Source: Polynucleobacter sp. UK-Gri1-W3 (GTDB taxonomy: Bacteria > Pseudomonadota > Gammaproteobacteria > Burkholderiales > Burkholderiaceae). Taken from it: DNA of 64,000 nt. Within the stretch, counting starts at the first letter, position 1; every line of letters starts with the position of its first letter. Made by a program: the position numbers and the translations under genes. Under the pieces are notes generated by a model. It worked only from the letters and a program-made list of their open reading frames with translations. It ran no database searches and was not told the DNA's origin. Shown here piece by piece: positions 1 to 8,063 of this stretch. Location: positions 1 through 64,000 of the forward strand of contig NZ_JACVQA010000003.1 of assembly GCF_018881595.1 (NCBI RefSeq), in the 5' to 3' direction.

Positions 1-129
1 ACAACTGGGGCTGGTGTCTTTGGTAGTAACCTACCAAAATCTTCAGCGTGCTATTTGAACCGCCGTATGCGGAACCGCACGTACGGTGGTGTGAGAGGGC
101 TGAGGGAGTAATCCCTCACCCTACTCGAT
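1..129 (+). mobile_element. 3' end of a group II intron (domains V and VI)
   Basis: Positions 59-88 fold as a group II intron domain V: an 8-bp lower helix (CCGCCGTA with TACGGTGG, containing a G-U wobble at the catalytic triad), a 2-nt CG bulge, and a short 4-bp upper helix closed by a GAAC loop. The triad reads CGC instead of the usual AGC and the domain is about 30 nt rather than 34 nt, which fits bacterial class C introns. Positions 95-119 form domain VI (GGG, TGAGGGA, loop GTAA, TCCCTCA, CCC), followed by CTACTCGAT, a typical intron 3' end, so the boundary is near 129. The reverse transcriptase gene, if present, lies before the window; the first 57 nt hold only a short open frame ending at a TGA. 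Host exon begins about 130. Confidence 0.8.
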
Positions 130-177
130 CATAAAGTTTGATTGACTCAGATTCGAGTCGAGGCGCACATGAAGCGC

Positions 178-1137
178 TTAGAATCTAAAGCCAAACGCCG
201 CTTTAAATTGTTCTGAGATCTGATCTTTGCCAAGTTGGTGATTTTGTGGTCCTTGGTGGGTAATTTTGATTGAACCCATGAGGCTAGCAAGGCGACCAGT
301 GGTTTCCCAGTCCATACCGTTTTCTAGACCAAACAGTAATCCGCCGCGGAACGCATCCCCGCAACCAGTTGGGTCGACTACTTTTGCTGCTGGTACTGGT
401 GGAATAGCAATACATTTTCCTTCGTAGTAGATGTCAGCACCTTCAGCGCCTTTGGTAACAATGAGTGCCTTAACGCGCTCGGCTACTTTTGCCAAACTTA
501 ATCCTGTTCTTTGAGAAAGCATCTCCCCCTCATAATCGTTTACTGCCAGGAAGCTGGCGATATCCACTAATTCGAGAAGCTCTGGACCGTTAAACATTGG
601 TAATCCTTGGCCTGGATCAAAGATAAAAGGAATATTGGCATCAGCCAATTGATGGCAGTGCTCCCACATACCTTGGCGTCCATCGGGCGCAACGATTCCT
701 AATTTAGCTGGGCCCTTTGCATTCTTGCTACGTTCTGCCACAACTGTGGAGACTTGGTTGAGGTGAGACTCGCCCATGGCGCCAGGATGAAATGCGGTGA
801 TCTGATTATTGGCTTGATCTGTTGTGATCATGGCTTGTGCCGTAAAGGCATGTTCGATCTGGCGAATATGGCTCGCATCAATCTTGAGCTGCTCCAGGCG
901 ACTCATGTACGGAGCAGCATCACCACCAACCGTAGCCATGATGATCGGGTCGCCACCCAAGAGACTAAGGTTATAGGCAATATTGCCAGCGCAACCGCCA
1001 AATTCTCGGCGCATAGTTGGGACTAGGAAGGCTACGTTCAGGATATGAATCTGCTCAGGCAGGATTTGATCGGCAAATTTGCCTTCAAAGTTCATGATGG
1101 TGTCGTAGGCAATAGAGCCACAGATCAAACTAGACAT
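178..1137 (-). CDS. PfkB-family carbohydrate/nucleoside kinase
   Basis: This 319-residue protein is a cytoplasmic ribokinase-like (PfkB) kinase that transfers phosphate from ATP to a sugar or nucleoside. The N-terminal substrate-binding glycine motif GGCAGN lies at residues 47-52 and the C-terminal signature DPTGCGDAF at 255-263 supplies the anion hole and catalytic Asp261. Family members with this sequence style are often annotated adenosine kinase-like, but the substrate cannot be read from the sequence. It follows the prmA fusion on the same strand with a 44-nt gap, so it may be the last gene of the aroQ-accBC-prmA transcript. Its 3' end faces the group II intron. Confidence 0.9.
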   Translation of the reverse strand: MSSLICGSIAYDTIMNFEGKFADQILPEQIHILNVAFLVPTMRREFGGCAGNIAYNLSLLGGDPIIMATVGGDAAPYMSRLEQLKIDASHIRQIEHAFTAQAMITTDQANNQITAFHPGAMGESHLNQVSTVVAERSKNAKGPAKLGIVAPDGRQGMWEHCHQLADANIPFIFDPGQGLPMFNGPELLELVDIASFLAVNDYEGEMLSQRTGLSLAKVAERVKALIVTKGAEGADIYYEGKCIAIPPVPAAKVVDPTGCGDAFRGGLLFGLENGMDWETTGRLASLMGSIKITHQGPQNHQLGKDQISEQFKAAFGFRF

Positions 1138-1181
1138 AAATTACTTTCTGTAGGGGGTAAATGTGGTGTTGGTGAACGGAA

Positions 1182-2711
1182 TTAAGGGTAGAGCACTCGA
1201 ACGCGATAGCCAGCAGCATTTTGCGGCAATACAATTGGCAATTGCACCTGCAGAATTTCACCCGATGGAATACCTTTTCTTAAAAAATCAGGATGTGCAT
1301 CTTGCCAGGCTTTGGGAAGCCACTCTTGCGGAGTAAATTGCAGTGATTTGATTTCAGATTCTTCTGCATCAGTCAGAGTAATTTCTAAATTTGGTGGCAA
1401 AACGGTGATCGCTAGACGATTTTGTATCTCAACTTGCAACACAGATTGATTTGCAGGGCTTTTAAGACCATCTCGCGCGTTTTCTGGTGCAAGCGTAGCC
1501 AAAGTTATTTTCCAAGCGGCAAAATCGCTTACAGCGCGATCTAAACATCCTAGTGCACTACAAAGTTTTGCATCAATGCGTTGTAAAAGTTGAAACGCAC
1601 GAACAGAAATTGAGTTCGATGTTCCATCTACTTGTGGTGCTACTGCTGGAAGCAATGAATTGCGAGAGAGATGCTCTCCAAAAACAAGCAACAACAGCAA
1701 TAAAGCAGCATAGAGGACTAACTTAAGACTTTTTTTTTGAGCAGGTGCAGCAAAAACGGCTTCTTTTTGACTTTGCTTGTCCTGACTCAAGGTTCCATGC
1801 AAACAAACCCAGCCTTCACTTTCTTTCCAGACCGAAAGTGTGAGCCATTGGCTATAAGTTGCAATTACCTCTTCTGCTTGGCGGGCAAGCACGCCTGATA
1901 AAACAATTCTTCCACCCAATTTCATCTTGTTAACCAATGCAGGAGCAAGAACTTGGAGTGGATTAGCCAAGATGTTGGCCATCACGATGTCATATTTAGT
2001 TTCTGCAGCAAGCTCTATGGCGCCTTCGTTAGGAAGAACAAAGCGAATGGTCGTATTGTTGATTTCTGCATTGCTGCGCGCTGCAACCATGGCTTGAGGA
2101 TCAATATCGGTGCCGATAACTGGATTGCAACCGAGTTTTGCAGCAGCGATTGCCAATATTCCTGAGCCGCAACCGTAATCCAACAAGCTTTGATTCTGTA
2201 AATCGATTTGTTGCTCAAGCCAAAGTAAGCACAAATGGGTAGTAGGGTGACTGCCCGTACCAAATGCAAGGCCTGGATCAACAGCAAGACAAATCGCATT
2301 TGGATCGCTGGGTGCATCGTGCCATGAAGGCACTACCCAGATGCGTTCACCAATTTGAATGGGTGCAAATTGACTTTGCGTTAAGCGAACCCAATCTTGC
2401 TCTTCAACAGTTTTTTCTTGAGGGGGGCTTAGATGAAAGCCCGCCTCTTTGAGAGCAGAAAGGAGTTCTGGAATAAATTCTGCGCTACCAGATGCATCAA
2501 TTTCAGGATTAAAGAGGGCGGTTACTGACGACCTGTCCCATGCTTGTACTTCTGGATGAAGTCCAGGCTCTCCGTAGAGTGGGTTTTCATCGTAGCCACC
2601 GGCAGCGTCATCTTCAACGGTGACGGATAGGGCACCCAAGTCTAAAAGCGCATCGCCCAAAGGCTCAGCAGTTTCAGCAGCTACCGTGAATACCAGTTCA
2701 CGATAGGACAT
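1182..2711 (-). CDS. prmA: Fusion: ribosomal protein L11 methyltransferase PrmA + membrane DUF3426 domain
   Basis: Residues 1-308 are a full-length PrmA, which trimethylates lysines and the N terminus of ribosomal protein L11 with S-adenosylmethionine. Visible motifs are AFGTGSHPTT (149-158), the SAM loop LLDYGCGSGILA (176-187), acidic TDIDP (201-205) and the NILANPL block (246-252). A short basic linker leads into one hydrophobic membrane segment (about 328-345) and a DUF3426 domain (about 346-509). In related Burkholderiales DUF3426 is normally a separate gene next to prmA and starts with a CxxC zinc ribbon (MJ0042 type). Here the zinc ribbon and its linker are absent, and no Met or stop separates the parts. 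The fusion would tether a soluble rRNA-protein methyltransferase to the inner membrane. It sits 34 nt after accC. Confidence 0.93.
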   Translation of the reverse strand: MSYRELVFTVAAETAEPLGDALLDLGALSVTVEDDAAGGYDENPLYGEPGLHPEVQAWDRSSVTALFNPEIDASGSAEFIPELLSALKEAGFHLSPPQEKTVEEQDWVRLTQSQFAPIQIGERIWVVPSWHDAPSDPNAICLAVDPGLAFGTGSHPTTHLCLLWLEQQIDLQNQSLLDYGCGSGILAIAAAKLGCNPVIGTDIDPQAMVAARSNAEINNTTIRFVLPNEGAIELAAETKYDIVMANILANPLQVLAPALVNKMKLGGRIVLSGVLARQAEEVIATYSQWLTLSVWKESEGWVCLHGTLSQDKQSQKEAVFAAPAQKKSLKLVLYAALLLLLLVFGEHLSRNSLLPAVAPQVDGTSNSISVRAFQLLQRIDAKLCSALGCLDRAVSDFAAWKITLATLAPENARDGLKSPANQSVLQVEIQNRLAITVLPPNLEITLTDAEESEIKSLQFTPQEWLPKAWQDAHPDFLRKGIPSGEILQVQLPIVLPQNAAGYRVRVLYP

Positions 2712-2745
2712 GAGATGCTCGCATTAACTGTATCAATTGCATGAA

Positions 2746-4110
2746 TTAGGATTTACCGCGACTGGCGGCTTGCTCTTCTAGGCGATGCTCCAAGTAGTGA
2801 ATGCTAGTGCCACCTTCAATGAAGTTCGGATCCAGCATTAACTCACGGTGGAGTGGGACGTTGGTTGTAATACCGTCAATCACCATCTCAGAGAGTGCAA
2901 TTTGCATGCGGCGAATCGCTTGCTCACGGGTGTTGCCGTAAGAAATCAACTTGCCAATCATGGAATCGTAGTTTGATGGAACCACATAACCACTGTAGGC
3001 ATGAGAGTCGACGCGAATACCAGGACCACCTGGCATGTGGAATGAGCCAATTTTTCCTGGACTCGGGGTGAACTTGAATGGATCTTCGGCATTTAAGCGG
3101 CACTCAATCGCATGACCACGGAAAACAATGTCTTTTTGGCGATAACTGAGTTTTAGGCCGGCGGCAATACGAATTTGTTCTTGAACAATATCCACACCGG
3201 TAATCATTTCGGTAACTGGGTGCTCTACTTGAACGCGGGTATTCATCTCGATGAAGAAGAATTCGCCATCTTCATAGAGAAATTCAAAGGTGCCCGCACC
3301 GCGATAACCAATTTTGCGACAGGCTTCTGCGCAGCGCTCACCAATTTTGGCGATGAGGCGACGGTCAATGCCGGGCGCCGGAGCTTCTTCAATCACTTTT
3401 TGGTGACGACGCTGCATAGAGCAATCACGCTCACCCAACCAAATAGCATTGCCATGGGTGTCTGCCAAAATCTGTATCTCTACATGGCGAGGTTTTTCTA
3501 AAAACTTCTCCATATAGACTTCTGGGTTGCCAAAGGCTCTGCCAGCTTCTTCGCGTGTCATATTGACTGCATTGATGAGCGCAGCTTCAGTATGTACAAC
3601 ACGCATACCGCGGCCACCACCACCACCGGCGGCTTTAATAATGACCGGATACCCCACTTTTTTCGCGGTAGTAATAATTTCTTTTGGATTATCAGGAAGC
3701 GCGCCTTCTGATCCAGGAACGCAAGGTACACCCGCCTTAATCATGGCGCGTTTTGCAGAAACCTTGTCGCCCATTAAGCGAATCGATGCTGCTGTGGGTC
3801 CAATAAAGGCAAAACCAGATTTTTCTACGCGCTCAGCAAAGTCCGCGTTTTCAGATAGGAAGCCATAACCAGGGTGAATGGCTTCTGCATCGGTAACCTC
3901 AGCTGCAGAAATAATGGCTGGCATGTTGAGGTAGCTCAGCGGAGATGGCGCTGGTCCAATGCAAACCGCTTCATCGGCAAGCTTTACATATTTTGCTTCT
4001 TTATCTGCAGTGGAATAAACCACAACAGTCTTAATTCCCAACTCGCGGCACGCGCGTTGGATGCGGAGAGCAATTTCTCCCCGATTGGCAATCAGAATCT
4101 TATCGAACAT
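2746..4110 (-). CDS. accC: Acetyl-CoA carboxylase biotin carboxylase subunit
   Basis: This 454-residue enzyme carboxylates the biotin on AccB using ATP and bicarbonate, the first half-reaction of malonyl-CoA synthesis. It shows the N-terminal domain start [13 protein letters not shown], the ATP-grasp glycine loop [13 protein letters not shown], the [11 protein letters not shown] block and the metal/bicarbonate segment [18 protein letters not shown]. The length is normal for the family. It lies 65 nt after accB and before prmA, a conserved aroQ-accB-accC-prmA order in betaproteobacteria, so fatty-acid synthesis and shikimate-pathway genes are likely co-transcribed. Confidence 0.98.
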   Translation of the reverse strand: MFDKILIANRGEIALRIQRACRELGIKTVVVYSTADKEAKYVKLADEAVCIGPAPSPLSYLNMPAIISAAEVTDAEAIHPGYGFLSENADFAERVEKSGFAFIGPTAASIRLMGDKVSAKRAMIKAGVPCVPGSEGALPDNPKEIITTAKKVGYPVIIKAAGGGGGRGMRVVHTEAALINAVNMTREEAGRAFGNPEVYMEKFLEKPRHVEIQILADTHGNAIWLGERDCSMQRRHQKVIEEAPAPGIDRRLIAKIGERCAEACRKIGYRGAGTFEFLYEDGEFFFIEMNTRVQVEHPVTEMITGVDIVQEQIRIAAGLKLSYRQKDIVFRGHAIECRLNAEDPFKFTPSPGKIGSFHMPGGPGIRVDSHAYSGYVVPSNYDSMIGKLISYGNTREQAIRRMQIALSEMVIDGITTNVPLHRELMLDPNFIEGGTSIHYLEHRLEEQAASRGKS

Positions 4111-4175
4111 GTCGGCTCTGAGTTAAGTAACGGTGAATTAGAGTGAATCTAGGCATCATCAAGGGCGATGATTGA

Positions 4176-4637
4176 CTAAGCGATGATGAAAAGAGGCTGG
4201 TCAAATTCAACACCTTGACCGTTTTCACAGAGAATTTCTTTGATCACACCAGCTTGCTCGGATTCGATTTCATTAAGCAGCTTCATGGCTTCGATAATGC
4301 AAAGAGTTTGACCTACTTTTACTGTATCGCCAATATTGACGAAGTTCGGAGATTCTGGATTTGGCGCGCGATAGAAAGTACCCACCATTGGCGAGCGAGC
4401 AACAAAACCCGTTTCAACCGCTGGTGTCTCAACAGCAATTTCAGCTGGAGTGCTAGCTAACGGTGCAGTTTGCATAACTTGCGTAGGGGCTGGGTTGGCG
4501 TAAACCACCTGACCAGCAGGAGCAGCAGATCCTGCATTGACAATGCGAACGCGATCTTCGCCTTCATTTACTTCGAGTTCTGAAATACCTGATTCAGATA
4601 CCAAATCGATCAAGGTTTTTAGTTTTCTCAGATCCAT
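4176..4637 (-). CDS. accB: Biotin carboxyl carrier protein of acetyl-CoA carboxylase
   Basis: This 153-residue protein carries the biotin shuttled between AccC and the carboxyltransferase AccAD. The N-terminal AccC-interacting region (1-33) is followed by an Ala/Pro-rich flexible linker (about 35-78) and the biotinyl domain (about 79-153). The biotinylation motif EAMK lies at 116-119, with Lys119 as the attachment site. The protruding thumb typical of AccB is suggested by the segment [10 protein letters not shown] (91-100). It begins 36 nt after aroQ on the same strand. Confidence 0.98.
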   Translation of the reverse strand: MDLRKLKTLIDLVSESGISELEVNEGEDRVRIVNAGSAAPAGQVVYANPAPTQVMQTAPLASTPAEIAVETPAVETGFVARSPMVGTFYRAPNPESPNFVNIGDTVKVGQTLCIIEAMKLLNEIESEQAGVIKEILCENGQGVEFDQPLFIIA

Positions 4638-4673
4638 ACGAGTGCTTCCTCTCTTGTCATTCTTTAAATAGTT

Positions 4674-5123
4674 TTACTTCTGTAAGCGAGCGATGGCTGC
4701 TTGTAGGGCTAGTTCATAGCCAATTGCGCCAAGTCCACAAATAACTCCTGCCGCAATATCCGACAAATAGGAATGTTTGCGGAATTCTTCACGCTGATGA
4801 ATATTGGACAGATGGACTTCAGTAAATGGAATGGCTACCCCGGCCAAGACATCTCGTAAGGCAACGCTGGTATGGGTAAAGGCACCTGGGTTAATGATGA
4901 TGAAATCAACCCCATCTTGTTTGGCTTTTTGAATGCGGTCAATTAACTCGCCTTCATGATTGCTTTGAAAGGTGCCAAGGTCGACAGACTGGGCTTTGGC
5001 TAGTTCCCCGAGCTTTTGATGAATGTCTTCGAGGGTGGTTTTGCCGTAAACATCAGGTTCACGGGTACCTAATAGATTTAGGTTTGGGCCCTGAATTACG
5101 AGAATTGAAGCTTTTTTCGACAT
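4674..5123 (-). CDS. aroQ: Type II 3-dehydroquinate dehydratase
   Basis: This 149-residue cytoplasmic enzyme converts 3-dehydroquinate to 3-dehydroshikimate in the shikimate pathway. The type II signature [16 protein letters not shown] (11-26) contains the catalytic Tyr and Arg; [20 protein letters not shown] and [14 protein letters not shown] are the other conserved active-site blocks. It is probably the first gene of an aroQ-accB-accC-prmA operon because a strong terminator (5226-5270) separates it from the upstream TlpA gene. The pathway partner aroE is also in this window (11004). Confidence 0.98.
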   Translation of the reverse strand: MSKKASILVIQGPNLNLLGTREPDVYGKTTLEDIHQKLGELAKAQSVDLGTFQSNHEGELIDRIQKAKQDGVDFIIINPGAFTHTSVALRDVLAGVAIPFTEVHLSNIHQREEFRKHSYLSDIAAGVICGLGAIGYELALQAAIARLQK

Positions 5124-5230
5124 AGATCCCTGTTTTTAGAGGCAGTTAAGCTTAAATTGCTAAATAACTTCATGCTCGAATGCTGCTAATGAGAAGTATA
5201 CCTTTTTAAGGGTTGATCAAGGCCCAAAAA
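5124..5230 (-). promoter_or_regulatory. Probable aroQ-acc operon promoter region
   Basis: This is the AT-rich, gene-free stretch between the TlpA terminator and the aroQ start, so the promoter of the aroQ-accB-accC-prmA transcript should lie here. I could not pick a convincing -35/-10 pair, and no known riboswitch or FabR/FadR-like site was recognisable. The region is assigned by position only. Confidence 0.35.
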
Positions 5231-5270
5231 TTGCTTTTAAAGGAGGATTATTCCAAGCCTTTAAAAGCAA
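5226..5270 (-). terminator. Intrinsic terminator after the TlpA-like gene
   Basis: A perfect 13-bp inverted repeat (TTGCTTTTAAAGG at 5231-5243 with CCTTTAAAAGCAA at 5258-5270) encloses a 14-nt loop. Read on the minus strand it is followed by a run of T residues (complement of 5226-5230), the layout of a rho-independent terminator for the gene ending at 5353. Confidence 0.7.
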
Positions 5271-5352
5271 GTATTCAAAAATACTGAATTTATTGCTTAT
5301 TAATTAGGCAGATTATAAAGACAGTTCAGAAGTAAACATTCATTAAAAATGG

Positions 5353-5880
5353 CTATAAAGCAGATTTAATCGCACTTCTGATGTCATCTTCGCTTATCTT
5401 TCCTAATTTGCTATATGTTGCTTTGCCCTTAGCATTAATGATGATGGTGTAAGGAAGGGCGCCTTGAGAATTTCCTAACTGCTTGGATAAGTTACTTCCT
5501 TCAAGACCACCAATCACAATTGGATAGCTAACTGGTGTTTTTGAAAGAAATTCACGAATATTAGAGGGTGAATCGATGCCGATGCCAACAAATAAGACAT
5601 TTTGCTGCGAGAACTCTTGTTGAAGCTTGTCTAAAGTGGGCATTTCTTCAACGCAAGGGGGGCACCAGGAGGCCCAAAAGTTCACCACGAGGACTTTTCC
5701 TTCCCATTTTTGGGTATCAACATTCTTGCCATCCGGAGTTTGCCAAGAGTTTGCGAAAAATGCTTTTACGGCTGGGTCGCTTGCTAAGCCAGTCTTATAA
5801 ATCCATTGCGAAGTCAGAACGCCTCCAAGGAGGGCTAAAAGACTTATTAAGACGATGATGATCCATTGTCTGCGGTTCAT
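5353..5880 (-). CDS. TlpA-family thioredoxin-like thiol:disulfide reductase
   Basis: This 175-residue protein has an N-terminal signal anchor (hydrophobic 7-27 after MNRRQ) and a periplasmic thioredoxin fold. The redox motif WASWCPPC places the active cysteines at 73 and 76, and GALPYTIII carries the cis-proline. Family members reduce cysteines of exported proteins, for example during cytochrome c maturation, or act in oxidative protection; the partner cannot be told here. Its start is 26 nt from the divergent mpl start, so the two share a very compact promoter region. Confidence 0.9.
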   Translation of the reverse strand: MNRRQWIIIVLISLLALLGGVLTSQWIYKTGLASDPAVKAFFANSWQTPDGKNVDTQKWEGKVLVVNFWASWCPPCVEEMPTLDKLQQEFSQQNVLFVGIGIDSPSNIREFLSKTPVSYPIVIGGLEGSNLSKQLGNSQGALPYTIIINAKGKATYSKLGKISEDDIRSAIKSAL

Positions 5881-5906
5881 TGCAACTCCTTCGCTAAAAT
5901 TCGCTA

Positions 5907-7307
5907 ATGCATATACATATCTTGGGCATTTGCGGTACTTTCATGGGCGGCATTGCCGCAATCGCGAGGCAAGCTGGACATCGCGTTACTGGTTGCGATG
6001 CCAACGTGTATCCACCAATGAGTACGCAGCTTGAAGCTCAAGGCATCGAACTGATTGAGGGATTCTCACTAGATCAATTATCTCAGTTTGAGACCATGCC
6101 TGATTTATTTGTCATTGGCAACGTGGTTTCTCGAGGCAATCCTTTGATGGAAGCAATCCTCAATCAAGGACTACCTTATATTTCTGGGCCACAGTGGTTG
6201 GGCGAACAAGTTTTATATGGAAGACATGTTCTCGCTGTTGCCGGTACTCACGGTAAGACAACTACCTCAGCAATGTTGGCTTGGATTTTGGAATTCAATG
6301 GTTACAAACCGGGCTATCTCATCGGAGGTGTGCCCCTCAATTTCACAGTCTCTGCACGCTTGGGAGAGGGTCAATATTTTGTTATCGAGGCTGATGAATA
6401 CGATACCGCGTTCTTTGATAAGCGTAGTAAGTTTGTGCACTATCGTCCACGTACTGCCTTACTAAATAATTTAGAGTTTGATCACGCTGATATTTTTTCT
6501 GACCTTGCAGCAATAGAAACCCAATTTCATCATTTAGTACGCACCGTTCCTAGTGATGGCTTATTGGTAGTGAATGGCGAAGAGCCATCGCTAGCAAGTG
6601 TGATGACGCGTGGTGCTTGGGCCCCCGTTGAGCGCTTTGGCCAAGAGTTAAGCAATGAATGGTCATTGATTTCTCAAGAGGCTGATGGCTTCATTGTGCG
6701 CAAGGCTGGTAAAGAGGTAGCAAATGTGAAGTGGGCGCCCGATTCTGGAGTGATGGGCAGACATAATCAACTTAATGCGCTTGCAGCCATTGCTTGTGCC
6801 AATCACATTGGTATTTCTCCAGCAGATTCTGCGCGTGCTTTGGCTGAGTTCAAGAATGTAAAACGTCGCTTAGAAACAATTGGCGTTGCAAATGACATCA
6901 CTGTCTATGACGATTTCGCGCATCATCCAACAGCAATCACAACGACTGTTGATGGTCTGCGTCGTCGTGTTGGTAAAGCGCGAATCTTGGCGGTTTTAGA
7001 GCCACGCTCGAATACGATGAAGCTTGGCGTAATGAAGGCTCAGCTACCTGGAAGTCTTTTGGCTGCTGATAAAGTTTTTGCTTATGGCGCTAATGCCGGC
7101 AAAGAATCTTTAGGTTGGGATTTGGCGGAGGTTTTATCTCCACTCAATACAAAAGAGCAGGGTAAAGCGCATGCTTTCGATGATCTGGAGGCCCTAGTGA
7201 ATGCGGTTGCACAAGAGGCGAAGCCAGGCGATCATATTTTGGTAATGAGTAACGGTGGTTTTGGTGGGGTGCATCAAAAAATATTAAAAGCCATTTCGGC
7301 GAAGTAA
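5907..7307 (+). CDS. mpl: UDP-N-acetylmuramate:L-alanyl-gamma-D-glutamyl-meso-diaminopimelate ligase
   Basis: This 466-residue cytoplasmic Mur-ligase family enzyme reattaches the tripeptide recovered from old peptidoglycan to UDP-MurNAc. The N-terminal Rossmann segment [14 protein letters not shown] is the Mpl form of the MurC start. The ATP P-loop is [12 protein letters not shown] (about residues 112-123), and [19 protein letters not shown] and DDFAHHPTA are Mpl-type catalytic blocks. A SAM- or folate-type function is excluded by these motifs. It is followed by a fabG-like gene after 19 nt. Confidence 0.96.
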   Translation: MHIHILGICGTFMGGIAAIARQAGHRVTGCDANVYPPMSTQLEAQGIELIEGFSLDQLSQFETMPDLFVIGNVVSRGNPLMEAILNQGLPYISGPQWLGEQVLYGRHVLAVAGTHGKTTTSAMLAWILEFNGYKPGYLIGGVPLNFTVSARLGEGQYFVIEADEYDTAFFDKRSKFVHYRPRTALLNNLEFDHADIFSDLAAIETQFHHLVRTVPSDGLLVVNGEEPSLASVMTRGAWAPVERFGQELSNEWSLISQEADGFIVRKAGKEVANVKWAPDSGVMGRHNQLNALAAIACANHIGISPADSARALAEFKNVKRRLETIGVANDITVYDDFAHHPTAITTTVDGLRRRVGKARILAVLEPRSNTMKLGVMKAQLPGSLLAADKVFAYGANAGKESLGWDLAEVLSPLNTKEQGKAHAFDDLEALVNAVAQEAKPGDHILVMSNGGFGGVHQKILKAISAK

Positions 7308-7326
7308 AAAATACAGAAAGCAAATC

Positions 7327-8061
7327 ATGGGCGATAGATTAAAAGATAAAGTAGCCATCATTACCGGCGCCGCTAAGGGTATTGGGTTCGCTACAGCCCA
7401 GCGCTTTGCACAAGAGGGTGCAAAAGTCATCATTGCTGATATCAATCTTGAGGCAGTAAATGGTGCGGTTGCGCTAATAGCCAATGCAGAAGGCTATGTT
7501 ATGAATGTTACTGATCGCGCCAGTATTCAGTCGACGGTGGATCAGGTAATGCAAAAACATGGACGTATTGATATCTTGATTAATAATGCCGGGATTACTC
7601 AAGATGCGCGCTTGGTTAAGATGACTGAAGCGCAGTTCGACACTGTGATCGATGTTAATTTAAAAGGTGTATTTAATTGCACCCAATTGATCGTGCCTCA
7701 CATGCTTGAAGCCGGCTCTGGCGCAGTGGTGAATGCCTCTAGCGTAGTGGGTCTTTACGGTAATTTTGGGCAAACTAATTATTCGGCTACAAAATTTGGC
7801 GTGATTGGTTTTACAAAAACATGGGCGCGTGAATTAGGCCCTAAAGGCATTCGCGTAAATGCAGTTTGCCCTGGCTTTATTGCTACCGAAATGATCAAAG
7901 CGATGCCAGAAAATATTTTGAAGGATATTGAAAAGCGTAGTTGGCTTGGACGCCTGGGTACTCCAACGGAAATGGCTAATGTGTATTTATTCTTAGCTAG
8001 CGATGAGGCAAGCTATGTCAATGGAGTGGCATTAGAGGCCAGCGGCGGGATTTCGCTCTAA
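7327..8061 (+). CDS. Short-chain dehydrogenase, 3-oxoacyl-ACP reductase (FabG-like)
   Basis: This 244-residue classical SDR has the cofactor loop TGAAKGIG (13-20), the NNAG motif, the catalytic Ser in VVNASSVVG and the Tyr-Lys pair in NYSATKFG. It ends with the family-typical region [14 protein letters not shown]. FabG enzymes reduce 3-oxoacyl-ACP with NADPH in fatty-acid elongation. Because it lies outside a fab cluster, it could instead be a paralogue acting on another acyl or hydroxy substrate. It sits between mpl and the RNB nuclease, 2 nt before the latter's start, so all three are probably co-transcribed. Confidence 0.85.
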   Translation: MGDRLKDKVAIITGAAKGIGFATAQRFAQEGAKVIIADINLEAVNGAVALIANAEGYVMNVTDRASIQSTVDQVMQKHGRIDILINNAGITQDARLVKMTEAQFDTVIDVNLKGVFNCTQLIVPHMLEAGSGAVVNASSVVGLYGNFGQTNYSATKFGVIGFTKTWARELGPKGIRVNAVCPGFIATEMIKAMPENILKDIEKRSWLGRLGTPTEMANVYLFLASDEASYVNGVALEASGGISL

Positions 8062-8063
8062 GC

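Noticed and set aside
145..160. GACTC...GAGTC small inverted repeat after the intron
   Set aside because: Only 5 bp with a short loop; easily occurs by chance.
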